Origin: Candidatus Nomurabacteria bacterium
GTDB lineage: Bacteria; Patescibacteriota; Minisyncoccia; Phycocordibacterales; UBA9973
Reading direction: 5' to 3'
Length of the DNA stretch: 14,547 bases
NCBI GenBank assembly: GCA_943356425.1
Contig: CALRFE010000013.1
Location: forward strand, 1-14,547
The translations under genes were made by a program, and so were the position numbers. A model generated the notes under the pieces. That model saw only the letters and a program-made list of their open reading frames with translations. It searched no databases and was not told where the DNA came from. The stretch's first letter is position 1. The number at the start of each line of letters is the position of its first letter. Below are positions 5,405 through 12,178 of this stretch, piece by piece.

Positions 5405-5650
5405 CTACGCAACAACTTTAAAGTGCTTATCTTTTGATATTGGGCGGGTTTCGACGATTTCAACAATATCCCCTACCTTTTTTCCGCTTTCATCATGTGC
5501 CTTGTATTTTTTTGAAATTTTGACGTGCTTCTTGTATTTTGGGTGCTTAACAAAACGATCCACTTTGACAACGACCGTATTGGTCATTTTGTCAGAAGTG
5601 ACAACACCACGAAGGACTTTACTATTCTTTTTTTCTGCTGTTTCTTTCAT
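5405..5650 (-). CDS. rpsQ: 30S ribosomal protein S17 (uS17)
   Basis: S17 is a primary 16S rRNA-binding OB-fold protein. The 81-residue product has LRGVVTSDKMTNTVVVKVDRFVKHPKY (about 13-39), the KKYKAHDESGKKVGDIVEIVETRPISK stretch and a short C-terminus, matching the family's typical length. It is separated from L29 by only 5 nt, suggesting tight co-expression. Confidence 0.97.
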   Translation of the reverse strand: MKETAEKKNSKVLRGVVTSDKMTNTVVVKVDRFVKHPKYKKHVKISKKYKAHDESGKKVGDIVEIVETRPISKDKHFKVVA

Positions 5651-5655
5651 ATGTG

Positions 5656-5844
5656 TTATGCGTTCTTAGCGCTGTTAAGTTTCGTTAAAATTTGCGCGAT
5701 CGCGACACGTGTATTGCGAGCTTCGCGGACATTCTTTGATGGTTTTGCAACCACTCCAAAACGCTTTGTGCGAAGTTCTTCACGCAACTTGAGCAATTCA
5801 ACTTTGAGCTCATCAGTATTCATTTCGGCGATTTTCTTTGTCAT
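5656..5844 (-). CDS. rpmC: 50S ribosomal protein L29 (uL29)
   Basis: L29 sits by the polypeptide exit tunnel and contributes to the SRP/trigger-factor docking site. The 62-residue product is the expected two-helix hairpin: TDELKVELLKLREELRTKRFG (about 10-30) then NVREARNTRVAIAQILT (about 39-55). The length is typical. It is packed between L16 (10 nt) and S17 (5 nt). Confidence 0.96.
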   Translation of the reverse strand: MTKKIAEMNTDELKVELLKLREELRTKRFGVVAKPSKNVREARNTRVAIAQILTKLNSAKNA

Positions 5845-5854
5845 ATAAAAAATA

Positions 5855-6271
5855 TTAACGGCTGATTATTCTAGTTTTAAGCGGGAGTTTCGTTCCTGCT
5901 TTGCGGAGCGCTTCACGAGCGATCGGCTCTTCGGCACCATCCACTTCAAAAATAACGCGTCCAGGAAGAACTTGGAAACAATATCCTTGCGGATCTCCCT
6001 TTCCCTTTCCCATACCGACTTCTGGTGGCTTTGAGGTATATGGCCGATCAGGAAAAACACGGATCCAGACTTTACCGGTCTTACCGAGTGCACGGGTCAT
6101 TGCCTTACGAGCTGATTCGATCTGGTTTGAAGTAAGTCGAAATGCAGACTCTGATTTGAGCCCAAATGATCCAAATGAAAGCGAAAGCCCGCGCGTATCA
6201 GGAGTGATACGTTTTGGATTGAGGCGTTGGCTCTGCCATTTTCGATGTTTTACTTTTTTAGGGAGTAACAT
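5855..6271 (-). CDS. rplP: 50S ribosomal protein L16 (uL16)
   Basis: L16 contacts the A-site tRNA elbow near the peptidyl transferase centre. The 138-residue product begins MLLPKKVKHRKWQ, has SFGSFGLKSESAFRLTSNQIESARKAM, RVFPDRPYTSKPPEVGMGKGKGDPQGY and a C-terminal EVDGAEEPIAREALRKAGTKLPLKTR. All are standard L16 landmarks. The basic KGKGDP loop is the usual rRNA-contact loop. It follows S3 after a 50-nt spacer and precedes L29 by 10 nt. Confidence 0.98.
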   Translation of the reverse strand: MLLPKKVKHRKWQSQRLNPKRITPDTRGLSLSFGSFGLKSESAFRLTSNQIESARKAMTRALGKTGKVWIRVFPDRPYTSKPPEVGMGKGKGDPQGYCFQVLPGRVIFEVDGAEEPIAREALRKAGTKLPLKTRIISR

Positions 6272-6321
6272 AGGATTAGTTTTAAGTTTATAGTTTTTAG
6301 TTGTTAGGAATATTCAAATGG

Positions 6322-6984
6322 TTATTTCTTTTCTTCAAAAATTTGTCCGCGGTAGATCCAAACTTTGATACCGATATCACCGTATGGAAGATGCGCTTTT
6401 TCACGAGCAAAGTCGATATCAGCACGGAATGTTTGGAGCGGAATAGAACCTTTCTTGAGCTCTTCAGTACGAGCGATTTCTGCACCACCGAGACGTCCGC
6501 CAATAACGATACGGACCCCTTCAACACCACGAACTGCCATGACTTTTTCAACGAGCTGTTTCAAAACACGGCGGTAGGTCATACGCTTTTCAAGACCTTC
6601 AGCGACCATGAATGCAATGATGTGCGCATCTGCATCTGGGTTCGGGATTTCAACGATATCGATCTTGAGCTCATCTGCCATCTTCAATCCTTTCTTGCTG
6701 ATGAATTTCATGATGTCGTTCTTGAGTTTGATCGTACCTTCACCTGAACGGCCAATGAGCATACCTGGACGTGAAGTCTTCAAAATGAGACGAGTAGTTT
6801 TCTGTCCACGTTCAACTTCGATCGAAGAAACATAAAAACCGCGAAGTTTCTTTTCAAGAAACTCGCGAATAAGAACATCGCTCTTCAAGAAGTCTTTGTA
6901 TTTTTGTTCCGTAGCGAACCAGCGAGACTTCCAATCTCGGAGGATAACCAATCTATGTGCGTATGGATGGACGATTTTAGACAT
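6322..6984 (-). CDS. rpsC: 30S ribosomal protein S3 (uS3)
   Basis: S3 forms part of the mRNA entry channel and helicase. The 220-residue product has the N-terminal HPYAHRLVILRDWKSRWFA motif, a KH domain with the GRSG loop at about 78-81, and the C-terminal domain with GVRIVIGGRLGGAEIARTE and PLQTFRADIDFAREKAHLPYGDIGIKVWIYRG. Length is normal. It is 13 nt downstream of L22. No Shine-Dalgarno is visible; the short spacer is an A/T-rich ctaaaaacta-type sequence. Confidence 0.98.
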   Translation of the reverse strand: MSKIVHPYAHRLVILRDWKSRWFATEQKYKDFLKSDVLIREFLEKKLRGFYVSSIEVERGQKTTRLILKTSRPGMLIGRSGEGTIKLKNDIMKFISKKGLKMADELKIDIVEIPNPDADAHIIAFMVAEGLEKRMTYRRVLKQLVEKVMAVRGVEGVRIVIGGRLGGAEIARTEELKKGSIPLQTFRADIDFAREKAHLPYGDIGIKVWIYRGQIFEEKK

Positions 6985-6997
6985 TAGTTTTTAGGTG

Positions 6998-7450
6998 TTA
7001 GTTTTTAGTTTCTAGCTTTTTTGCTGGCTTCTTTGCTTTTGTAACGGTTGACTTTGATTTTGGAGCCTTCTCTGTTTTAGCCTTTGTTTCGGATTTCGGA
7101 TTTCGTGTTTCGGATTTTTTTGTGCCTTTCTCTGAAAGGACCAAAAGGACGTGGCTTGAACGCTTGTTGATGCGAGATGCACGGCCCATAGCGCGTGGCA
7201 TAAAACGCTTCAAAACAACACCTTTATCAACACGAACATCAGAAACGATAAGATTATCTTTTTCAACGCCAAAGTTCTGACGAGCATTTGCAACAGCAGA
7301 TGCGAGGAGTTTCTGGAATGGAAGCGCTGCACGCTTTACTAAAAATGAAAGTTCTTGGTCTGCAGCTTCTACTGATTTGCCTTTAATAAGGTCCGCAACG
7401 AGGCGAACTTTTCGAGGTGACTGTCTGTAATTTTTGAGGCTGGCTTTCAT
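6998..7450 (-). CDS. rplV: 50S ribosomal protein L22 (uL22) with Lys-rich C-terminal tail
   Basis: L22 lines the exit tunnel. The core occupies residues 1 to about 112: ASLKNYRQSPRKVRLVADLIKG at the start, ALPFQKLLASAVANARQNFG in the middle and a C-terminal hairpin with RFMPRAMGRASRINKRSSHVLLVLSE. The last 38 or so residues are a Lys/Thr/Ser/Glu-rich low-complexity tail beyond the usual 110-residue family length. Part of the tail is encoded by a tandem heptamer repeat (7087-7114), so it may be a recent slippage or insertion product. Its leader carries the family B repeat. Confidence 0.96.
   Translation of the reverse strand: MKASLKNYRQSPRKVRLVADLIKGKSVEAADQELSFLVKRAALPFQKLLASAVANARQNFGVEKDNLIVSDVRVDKGVVLKRFMPRAMGRASRINKRSSHVLLVLSEKGTKKSETRNPKSETKAKTEKAPKSKSTVTKAKKPAKKLETKN
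7087..7114. repeat. Tandem heptamer repeat (tttcgga)4 inside rplV 3' end
   Basis: Four 7-nt units, tttcgga tttcgga tttcgtg tttcgga, lie in the coding part of the L22 tail. On the minus strand they encode SETRNPKSE. A 7-nt period shifts reading frame with each unit, so copy-number change would frameshift the tail without touching the L22 core. Confidence 0.8.
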
Positions 7451-7451
7451 G

Positions 7452-7490
7452 TGATTTAGATTAAAGATTTAAGAGAAGAGAGAAAAGATG
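7452..7490. repeat. Intergenic repeat, family B, copy 2 (upstream of rplV)
   Basis: This matches 2649-2687, upstream of rpsH, over 39 nt with one mismatch (g for t). As in the other copy, it directly abuts the start codon of a ribosomal protein gene and contains no Shine-Dalgarno. Confidence 0.75.
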
Positions 7491-7503
7491 AATTTGTTGT
7501 CCG

Positions 7504-7541
7504 TATTTTCTATTTTCTACTTACTATTTTCTACTTACTAG
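7504..7541. repeat. Intergenic AT-rich repeat, family A (L22/S19 spacer)
   Basis: This holds reiterated tattttcta / cttactattttctacttacta units, the pyrimidine-rich half of family A. It lies between the family B copy and the rpsS stop, so the 94-nt rplV/rpsS spacer is composed almost entirely of the two repeat families. Confidence 0.65.
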
Positions 7542-7544
7542 TTC

Positions 7545-7892
7545 TTATTTCTTCTTCGCGTCCGTGGTTGCACTTTTAGCTGCTTGAGCTGATGCGATTT
7601 CGGCTTCTTTCTTTTTCTGTTCGATCTCTTTCTGCATCTTACCGCCGTGCTTGGTAAACTTACGCGTCAATGAAAATTCACCCAAACGGTGACCAACCAT
7701 GTCTTCCGTCACAAGAACTTCAACATGGACCTTTCCATTGTGGACGCCAAAAGTAAAGCCGACCATTTCTGGGGCAATTTGGCAGGCACGCGCCCACGTC
7801 TTGATCATAGGCGTTTTGAGCGGCTCCTTTCCGACGATCTTTTTCAAGAGTCGTTCGTCAACATATGGACCTTTTTTGAGTGATCGTGTCAT
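7545..7892 (-). CDS. rpsS: 30S ribosomal protein S19 (uS19)
   Basis: S19 binds the 16S 3' domain in the head of the small subunit. The 115-residue product has MTRSLKKGPYVDERLLKKI at the start, MIKTWARACQIAPEMVGFTFGVHNGK, and the signature MVGHRLGEFSLTRKFTKHGGK ending near residue 85. The remaining 30 residues are a Lys/Ala/Glu-rich tail longer than the usual 90-95-residue S19. It is the first gene of the cluster here: no L2 precedes it, and the next upstream gene (pyrE) points away. A consensus-like promoter lies 50-77 nt upstream. Confidence 0.97.
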   Translation of the reverse strand: MTRSLKKGPYVDERLLKKIVGKEPLKTPMIKTWARACQIAPEMVGFTFGVHNGKVHVEVLVTEDMVGHRLGEFSLTRKFTKHGGKMQKEIEQKKKEAEIASAQAAKSATTDAKKK

Positions 7893-7941
7893 TAATTTCG
7901 GTTATACAATTAAAATAGCCCCAAATCGAGCTAGTCCAGAT

Positions 7942-7969
7942 ATAGTAGCAAATAGGTATAGAATGTCAA
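7942..7969 (-). promoter_or_regulatory. Predicted sigma70-type promoter for the rpsS-rplV-rpsC... unit
   Basis: On the minus strand a perfect TTGACA (7969-7964) is followed after 16 nt by TACTAT (7947-7942, 4/6). A start point near 7935 would give a leader of about 43 nt before the S19 ATG. It is back-to-back with the pyrE promoter. Confidence 0.68.
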
Positions 7970-7985
7970 ATTTTATAAAGGGTCT

Positions 7986-8014
7986 TTGACTTCCCTGCTC
8001 TGAAATGGTACAAA
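7986..8014 (+). promoter_or_regulatory. Predicted sigma70-type promoter for pyrE
   Basis: TTGACT (7986-7991, 5/6) and TACAAA (8009-8014, 4/6) are separated by 17 nt, giving a leader of roughly 30 nt to the pyrE ATG at 8053. Its -35 box lies 16 nt from the -35 box of the divergent rpsS promoter, so the two could compete for polymerase. Confidence 0.58.
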
Positions 8015-8052
8015 GAGGAAAATTTTTTCACAAATCATAAAACAAACTACCA

Positions 8053-9054
8053 ATGACAGAGCAGAAATCATCCTCAAAAATTGCACGCGCTGCGCTCGCA
8101 ATAAAGGCAATTAAACTCTCAATTAATCTTGCCGTAATCAATTTGTTCACTTGGGCAAAAGGTTGGAAAACCCCAATTTATAATGATAATCGTCTACATC
8201 TCAGCTATCCTGAAAATCGAAATCTCATCGTGAAAGCGATGGAAGAAAAAGTTGGAGAAGAGAAATTGGCTTTTGATGGCATTTTACTGACCAAATCAGC
8301 AGGTATTGCCTGGGGAGTACTCTTAGGAGACATTCTTGGAAAACCTGTTTTCATGATCAGCGACGAAGGAGAAGTATACACTTTCCCTTACAACAAAGAA
8401 CTTGTTGTAAATGAAAATCCGAGCGAATATGATTTAGTGGCATCAGACTCGCCTTTTGGAATTCCCTTAGGCGTACGAATCGCACATCACTTCAATAAAG
8501 GTTTTATTTATGTTCGTCCGGAAACAAAGACGCATGGATTAAAAAATAAAGTTGAAGGTGCTTATCAACAAGGACAAAAGATATATTATGTCGATAGCGG
8601 AATGTACGGTGTAAATAAAACGGTTGAAAACATGGAATTCCTTTCTGAACTTTCAGAAGACAGCATTGGAAGAGGAATGAACGATGTACCAATGAAAGAA
8701 GTATCCATTGCCGGACTCAGACTTGTGGGAATTGAGGATTTAATTTCAACAGGTGGAAGCAGTCTGGATGAAGCAGTACAAGCTCGTGCATTAGGAGCAA
8801 CAATAACTGATATCATAACTATTTTCAGTTATAAATTCCCGGTCGCGGCAGAAAAAGCAGAGAAGGCAGGCGTAACGGTCCATAGCTTACTTGACTATAA
8901 CGAATTGCTTGAAGAAGCAGTTGCTGCGGAATACATACAGCCTGACATGTTGGAAATTCTAAAGACTTGGCGCGAAGATCCGATTACTTGGAGCGACGAA
9001 CACGGTGAGACCACTTTCACCAAAAAACAAGGAGCTTCAGATGAGGTAAAATAG
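8053..9054 (+). CDS. pyrE: Orotate phosphoribosyltransferase, enlarged form
   Basis: PyrE converts orotate and PRPP to OMP. Landmarks are the N-terminal TWAKGWKTPIYNDNR (33-47; compare the SGxxSPxYxDxR of PyrE), RPETKTHGLKNKVEG (155-169; the flexible-loop Lys/His region and following EG) and the PRPP loop VGIEDLISTGGSS (225-237). The protein is 333 residues against the usual 180-220. Two internal stretches look like near-repeats of standard PyrE segments: 75-103 resembles 126-155 (D-x-x-x-S-x-G-I-x-x-G pattern), and 174-186 resembles 219-233 (strand followed by an acidic/glycine loop). There is also a C-terminal extension from about 285. It is transcribed alone, with a promoter at 7986-8014 and a terminator at 9074-9109. 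Confidence 0.87.
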   Translation: MTEQKSSSKIARAALAIKAIKLSINLAVINLFTWAKGWKTPIYNDNRLHLSYPENRNLIVKAMEEKVGEEKLAFDGILLTKSAGIAWGVLLGDILGKPVFMISDEGEVYTFPYNKELVVNENPSEYDLVASDSPFGIPLGVRIAHHFNKGFIYVRPETKTHGLKNKVEGAYQQGQKIYYVDSGMYGVNKTVENMEFLSELSEDSIGRGMNDVPMKEVSIAGLRLVGIEDLISTGGSSLDEAVQARALGATITDIITIFSYKFPVAAEKAEKAGVTVHSLLDYNELLEEAVAAEYIQPDMLEILKTWREDPITWSDEHGETTFTKKQGASDEVK

Positions 9055-9073
9055 TTTTATGAAATTTTAAATT

Positions 9074-9109
9074 AAAAAAGCCGAACTGAAATTTCAGTTC
9101 GGCTTTTTT
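9074..9109. terminator. Bidirectional terminator between pyrE and pyrF
   Basis: A perfect 36-bp palindrome: A6-GCCGAACTGAAA followed by its exact complement ending in T6. The central bases form the loop. It lies between the convergent stops of pyrE and pyrF, with T-runs in both directions. Confidence 0.93.
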
Positions 9110-9130
9110 GTTTTAGTTTGAAAAAATTAT

Positions 9131-10021
9131 TTATGCACTGGCTCGAGCATCAACACGGAATTTCCGGATCGCTTCATGTAATTCCAAAAGCTTGGCGCGA
9201 GCAGCTTCGGCGTAATCATCTTTGTCTGAAGCATACAGAATTTCACGCGAAGAATTAATGATCACTCCTTCCATATTTGAATCGAGTCCCGCTTCAAGTG
9301 CAAGAGCGAGATCACCTCCCTGTTTTCCAATACCTGGAATCAGAATTGGCATATCCCCTACCGCATTGCGAACTTTTTTCAATTCTTCAGGAGCGGTCGC
9401 ACCTACAACAAGCAGGCAATTCCCGTTTTGATTCCAATAATCGGAAACTTTTTCTGCAACAATTTGATACACCGGTTTTGTTTCTTTCAAATCAAAATCA
9501 ACAATCACTGGTAAATCCTGAAATTCTCCTGCCCCCGGATTTGAAGTACGACAAAGAATTATTATTCCTTTGTCTCTTCGGTCTAAAAATGGTTGCAACG
9601 CTTCTCTTCCGAAATAAGGATTAACCGTAACTGCATCTGCTCCAAAATCATCGAAGCCAGCTTGTACAGAACCAATATTCGTATTGCCGATGTCAGCTCT
9701 TTTGTAATCAAGGATTACCGGCACTTCCGGCGCAATTTTATTGATGTATTTGATAGTTTCTCTGAGCGCGTTAAGCCCAATGTTTCCATGTGCTTCGTAA
9801 AAAGCATAGTTGGGCTTGTACATACAAGCAATATCATGGGTGGTATCAATAATTCTCTTATTGAAGGTGAGAATCCAATCACCTACTGTGTATTTTCCGG
9901 GTTCCCAAAGTACATCTCTGATACACTTTGGAATTTTTGTGACATCAGGATCAAGCCCGACGCCTCCGAATTTGTCTTGAGCCCACATCGCTTTCAAGAG
10001 TTGCATGAAATTTCTGTTCAT
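9131..10021 (-). CDS. pyrF: Orotidine 5'-phosphate decarboxylase (type 2 subfamily)
   Basis: PyrF decarboxylates OMP to UMP, the last de novo step. The 296-residue TIM-barrel protein shows VGLDPD (21-26), KPNYAFYE (69-76), the catalytic LDYKRADIGNT (104-114; D105, K107 and D110 of the DxKxxDI tetrad), VNPYFG (133-138), IPGIGKQGGD (228-237) and the phosphate-binding NSSREILYAS (256-265, R259). Length and motif spacing fit the longer type 2 bacterial form rather than the roughly 230-residue E. coli type. It faces pyrE convergently. It is separated from the gene upstream by a terminator (10125-10158) and has its own promoter (10076-10104). Confidence 0.95.
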   Translation of the reverse strand: MNRNFMQLLKAMWAQDKFGGVGLDPDVTKIPKCIRDVLWEPGKYTVGDWILTFNKRIIDTTHDIACMYKPNYAFYEAHGNIGLNALRETIKYINKIAPEVPVILDYKRADIGNTNIGSVQAGFDDFGADAVTVNPYFGREALQPFLDRRDKGIIILCRTSNPGAGEFQDLPVIVDFDLKETKPVYQIVAEKVSDYWNQNGNCLLVVGATAPEELKKVRNAVGDMPILIPGIGKQGGDLALALEAGLDSNMEGVIINSSREILYASDKDDYAEAARAKLLELHEAIRKFRVDARASA

Positions 10022-10075
10022 AATTTTTGTTTTTTGTTTGTGAAAAAATTTGTTTAGTTCAATTTGATTTTCCTG

Positions 10076-10104
10076 ACAATACCATTATCGAGTTTATCTG
10101 TCAA
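10076..10104 (-). promoter_or_regulatory. Predicted sigma70-type promoter for pyrF
   Basis: On the minus strand TTGACA (10104-10099) and TATTGT (10081-10076, 4/6) are spaced 17 nt. The start point would be near 10069, leaving a leader of about 47 nt. The 20 nt ending at the -35 box (10118-10099) match those upstream of the rpsN promoter at 17/20 positions, sharing TTCCGAGCGA-N3-TTTGACA. Confidence 0.68.
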
Positions 10105-10124
10105 AGGTTCGCTCGGAACATATA

Positions 10125-10158
10125 AAAAAGCCGATTGAAAATTTTCAATCGGCTTTTT
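10125..10158. terminator. Hairpin terminator between the 240-aa gene and pyrF
   Basis: A perfect palindrome, A5-GCCGATTGAAAA with its exact complement and T5. It lies 23 nt past the stop of the upstream minus-strand gene and just ahead of the pyrF promoter, so the two genes are separate transcripts. T-runs exist in both directions. Confidence 0.9.
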
Positions 10159-10181
10159 GTTTTAATCTTTAAAGAATTTTT

Positions 10182-10904
10182 TCAGGAGCGAACGGTTATC
10201 ATCGGATCCTGTTTTATGCTTTCAATCAAGCGATCGAGCTCGGGGCGAAAATCGAAGATCTTGCCTTTCATGAAGTGATAAAATTTATCTCTCCAGACTT
10301 TAACATCAGTTGAGTGCATTACAAGATCGTCCAACCAGTCTTTTGGTAACGGTACGCCATAATACCCGGTAATGGGCTCACGGGCACAATGCTCATAGCG
10401 CATAAGATAAGGATCGAACAGATACTCAACCCCATTTTCGTCGTGGCCAATAATAAATGCGTGAAAGAAAGTTTGTTTGTACTGTTTTTCCCCTAACCAC
10501 CAACGAAAAAGTCTTTTCTGCGACCAACCATCTACGAGCCCCCAATACAATCTTGGTTTAACTTTAGGATCATCATATAAACATCGCAGTGTTTCGTAAC
10601 AAATTTCGAAACACATAGCAGGAGCTATTGTTCTAAATTTGATGCCAATAGGATCCTTTTTCCCAAAAATAAGCTTCGGGATTTTTGAGCAATCTGTTCC
10701 GTGGTTCAAAAATAATTCAAAAAAATTCTTGTCAGCTTCTGAAATCTTTGCTCCGCGTTCTTTTTGGCGATTTTCTAAATAGAGCGCCATGGGAATTTTT
10801 GTGTCCCTGATCGCTCCATCCATACTTGAGCAAACTTGTAACTTTAATTCTTCTATTCTTGAATTTACCGAATCAATGAGATCTCGCATACTTTTTTCTT
10901 CCAT
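10182..10904 (-). CDS. Unrecognised protein with a possible transglutaminase/papain-like C-H-D triad
   Basis: I do not recognise this 240-residue protein as a named family. There is no signal peptide or membrane segment, so it is probably cytoplasmic. The N-terminal 60 residues look helical and charged. The middle has MCFEICYETLRCLY (C98, C102), then YWGLVDG (120-126), FFHAFII (H148) and YLFDPYL (D164). This order, a Cys at the start of a helix, a His-Ala/aromatic strand about 50 residues later and an Asp-Pro about 16 residues after that, resembles the catalytic core of transglutaminase-like and papain-like folds (C...HAW...DP). That is inference from spacing. It lies among pyrimidine genes but has its own terminator and a candidate promoter (10923-10951). 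An alternative start is Met6. Confidence 0.8.
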   Translation of the reverse strand: MEEKSMRDLIDSVNSRIEELKLQVCSSMDGAIRDTKIPMALYLENRQKERGAKISEADKNFFELFLNHGTDCSKIPKLIFGKKDPIGIKFRTIAPAMCFEICYETLRCLYDDPKVKPRLYWGLVDGWSQKRLFRWWLGEKQYKQTFFHAFIIGHDENGVEYLFDPYLMRYEHCAREPITGYYGVPLPKDWLDDLVMHSTDVKVWRDKFYHFMKGKIFDFRPELDRLIESIKQDPMITVRS

Positions 10905-12161
10905 GTGATTGAATTTTTAGAAACAATAACACAACTGTTTGGTTTTGTAAAGTATGGCACTCATTCCCTCTTTTATTTCCAAAGCTTGTTAAAAGGGCCG
11001 ATCTATGCGATAAAGAGAAAAAACTATTTGAAAATGAAAAACAAAAATACTACTTTCAACCCTGTTTTCGGAGCATCTGGCATTTTGAACTTTCATGGCG
11101 AGGGATACCCCTACCACACACTCTTGTTTTGGGGACTTCTGTTCACACCGCTTTGGGTACCATTATTCCGCATCTTACGACAAAGCACTTTGATCCAAAA
11201 TTGGCTGAAGAAAAGAACTGATATTTTTTTCTGGAAAACGCTCTACGAGCTTGTCATGGTCTCTTTCGAAATACCGATATTGCCCGTTGTTTTTTCTCAT
11301 AAAGGCATGGTCCTCATCACGAAAACCATTGTACTTACATGGAGAGATGGAAATATGGAATTACAAGATGATGGAGTCACTCCGCGCGAATTTAATCCGA
11401 AATGCATCCATGTGGACATGATCCGAAAAAGCGGACTCAATAATGTTGCGCTCTCATGCATCGGATTGGTCCCTCTGCTCAACAAAAAGGGCTTACAAAA
11501 TATCGAGGGTAATTTTATCATCTCGATCATGCCCGTCGGGAAAGCTCCGATCGATCGTATCAACGAAATAATCGCAATACGAGCAATCCTTGAAAAAAAT
11601 CTTCCGGAATTCGTCGGCAACCCGATACTACAGATAAATATTTCATGCCCGAATACTGGAGATGAACTTGATGCATATTTGGAAGAAGTTTTCTATTGGA
11701 TCAAGGAATTGCGCAAACTGGGAATTCCGATAACCATCAAAGGGAACTTTTTGACGCCGATCGATGCAATGATAAAAATAATCAATGTAACTGATGGCGC
11801 GTTTATTTCAAACACCGTTCCATTTGATTCGCTGACATCGGAAGAAAAAATAAAATACTTCGGCAGTGATATTTCTCCGCTTGAGAAATTTCAACCCTAC
11901 TTCAAGGTTCCCGGCAAGGGAGGTGTTTCTGGTGCATACCTTTTTCCAAAAGTGGAAAGATATTTTCGGGAGCTTCGTCGTCAGAAGGTGACGAAACCTT
12001 TAATTTTTGGGGGTGGTATTTTAGACACGGATGATGTGTATGCAGCAAGAGCCGCAGGAGCAGACGGTATTTCCCCGGGTTCGATCACCATGATCGCACC
12101 GTGGAACTTACGAAAAGTCATCAAATGTGGCAATAGAATTTTTCCTAAAGTAACATTTTAG
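10905..12161 (+). CDS. pyrD: Divergent dihydroorotate dehydrogenase with hydrophobic insertion
   Basis: PyrD oxidises dihydroorotate to orotate using FMN. Landmarks: NPVFGASG (52-59), VLITKTI (136-142), NISCPNT (245-251), the lysine in ITIKGN (K279), KGGVSG (338-343) and the phosphate/FMN-binding GGGILDTDDV (369-378) with AGADGISPGS (384-393). Between NPVFGASG and ITKTI there are about 75 residues more than expected, including a hydrophobic run (72-88, TLLFWGLLFTPLWVPLF), so membrane contact is plausible. The long form starts at GTG 10905, directly beside the opposite gene's ATG. The alternative is ATG 11034 (Met44), which gives 375 residues. Residues 14-32 resemble the class 2 N-terminal membrane helix pattern (AH...F...L), which favours the long form, while the candidate promoter at 10986-11014 favours the short one. 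NISCPN has Cys where class 2 enzymes have the catalytic Ser, so class is unclear. Confidence 0.82.
   Translation: MIEFLETITQLFGFVKYGTHSLFYFQSLLKGPIYAIKRKNYLKMKNKNTTFNPVFGASGILNFHGEGYPYHTLLFWGLLFTPLWVPLFRILRQSTLIQNWLKKRTDIFFWKTLYELVMVSFEIPILPVVFSHKGMVLITKTIVLTWRDGNMELQDDGVTPREFNPKCIHVDMIRKSGLNNVALSCIGLVPLLNKKGLQNIEGNFIISIMPVGKAPIDRINEIIAIRAILEKNLPEFVGNPILQINISCPNTGDELDAYLEEVFYWIKELRKLGIPITIKGNFLTPIDAMIKIINVTDGAFISNTVPFDSLTSEEKIKYFGSDISPLEKFQPYFKVPGKGGVSGAYLFPKVERYFRELRRQKVTKPLIFGGGILDTDDVYAARAAGADGISPGSITMIAPWNLRKVIKCGNRIFPKVTF
10923..10951 (-). promoter_or_regulatory. Candidate promoter for the 240-aa minus-strand gene
   Basis: On the minus strand TTTACA (10951-10946, 5/6) and TATTGT (10928-10923, the same -10 as pyrF) are spaced 17 nt. 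The start point would be about 11 nt before the ATG, giving a very short leader. It overlaps the first codons of the long form of pyrD, so it bears on that gene's true start. Confidence 0.45.
10986..11014 (+). promoter_or_regulatory. Weak candidate promoter for pyrD (if it starts at 11034)
   Basis: TTGTTA (10986-10991, 4/6), 17 nt, then GATAAA (11009-11014, 4/6) preceded by TGC as in an extended -10. It would only make sense if translation begins at Met44. It may be a chance match in AT-rich DNA. Confidence 0.3.
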
Positions 12162-12178
12162 GAAGTAAGAAATAAATT

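Noticed and set aside
7893..8052. tRNA or small RNA gene in the rpsS/pyrE divergent region
   Set aside because: No cloverleaf pairing or conserved T-arm sequence was seen; the region is explained by two divergent promoters.
9277..10057. Plus-strand open frames opposite pyrF
   Set aside because: Antisense to a well-supported OMP decarboxylase with complete catalytic motifs.
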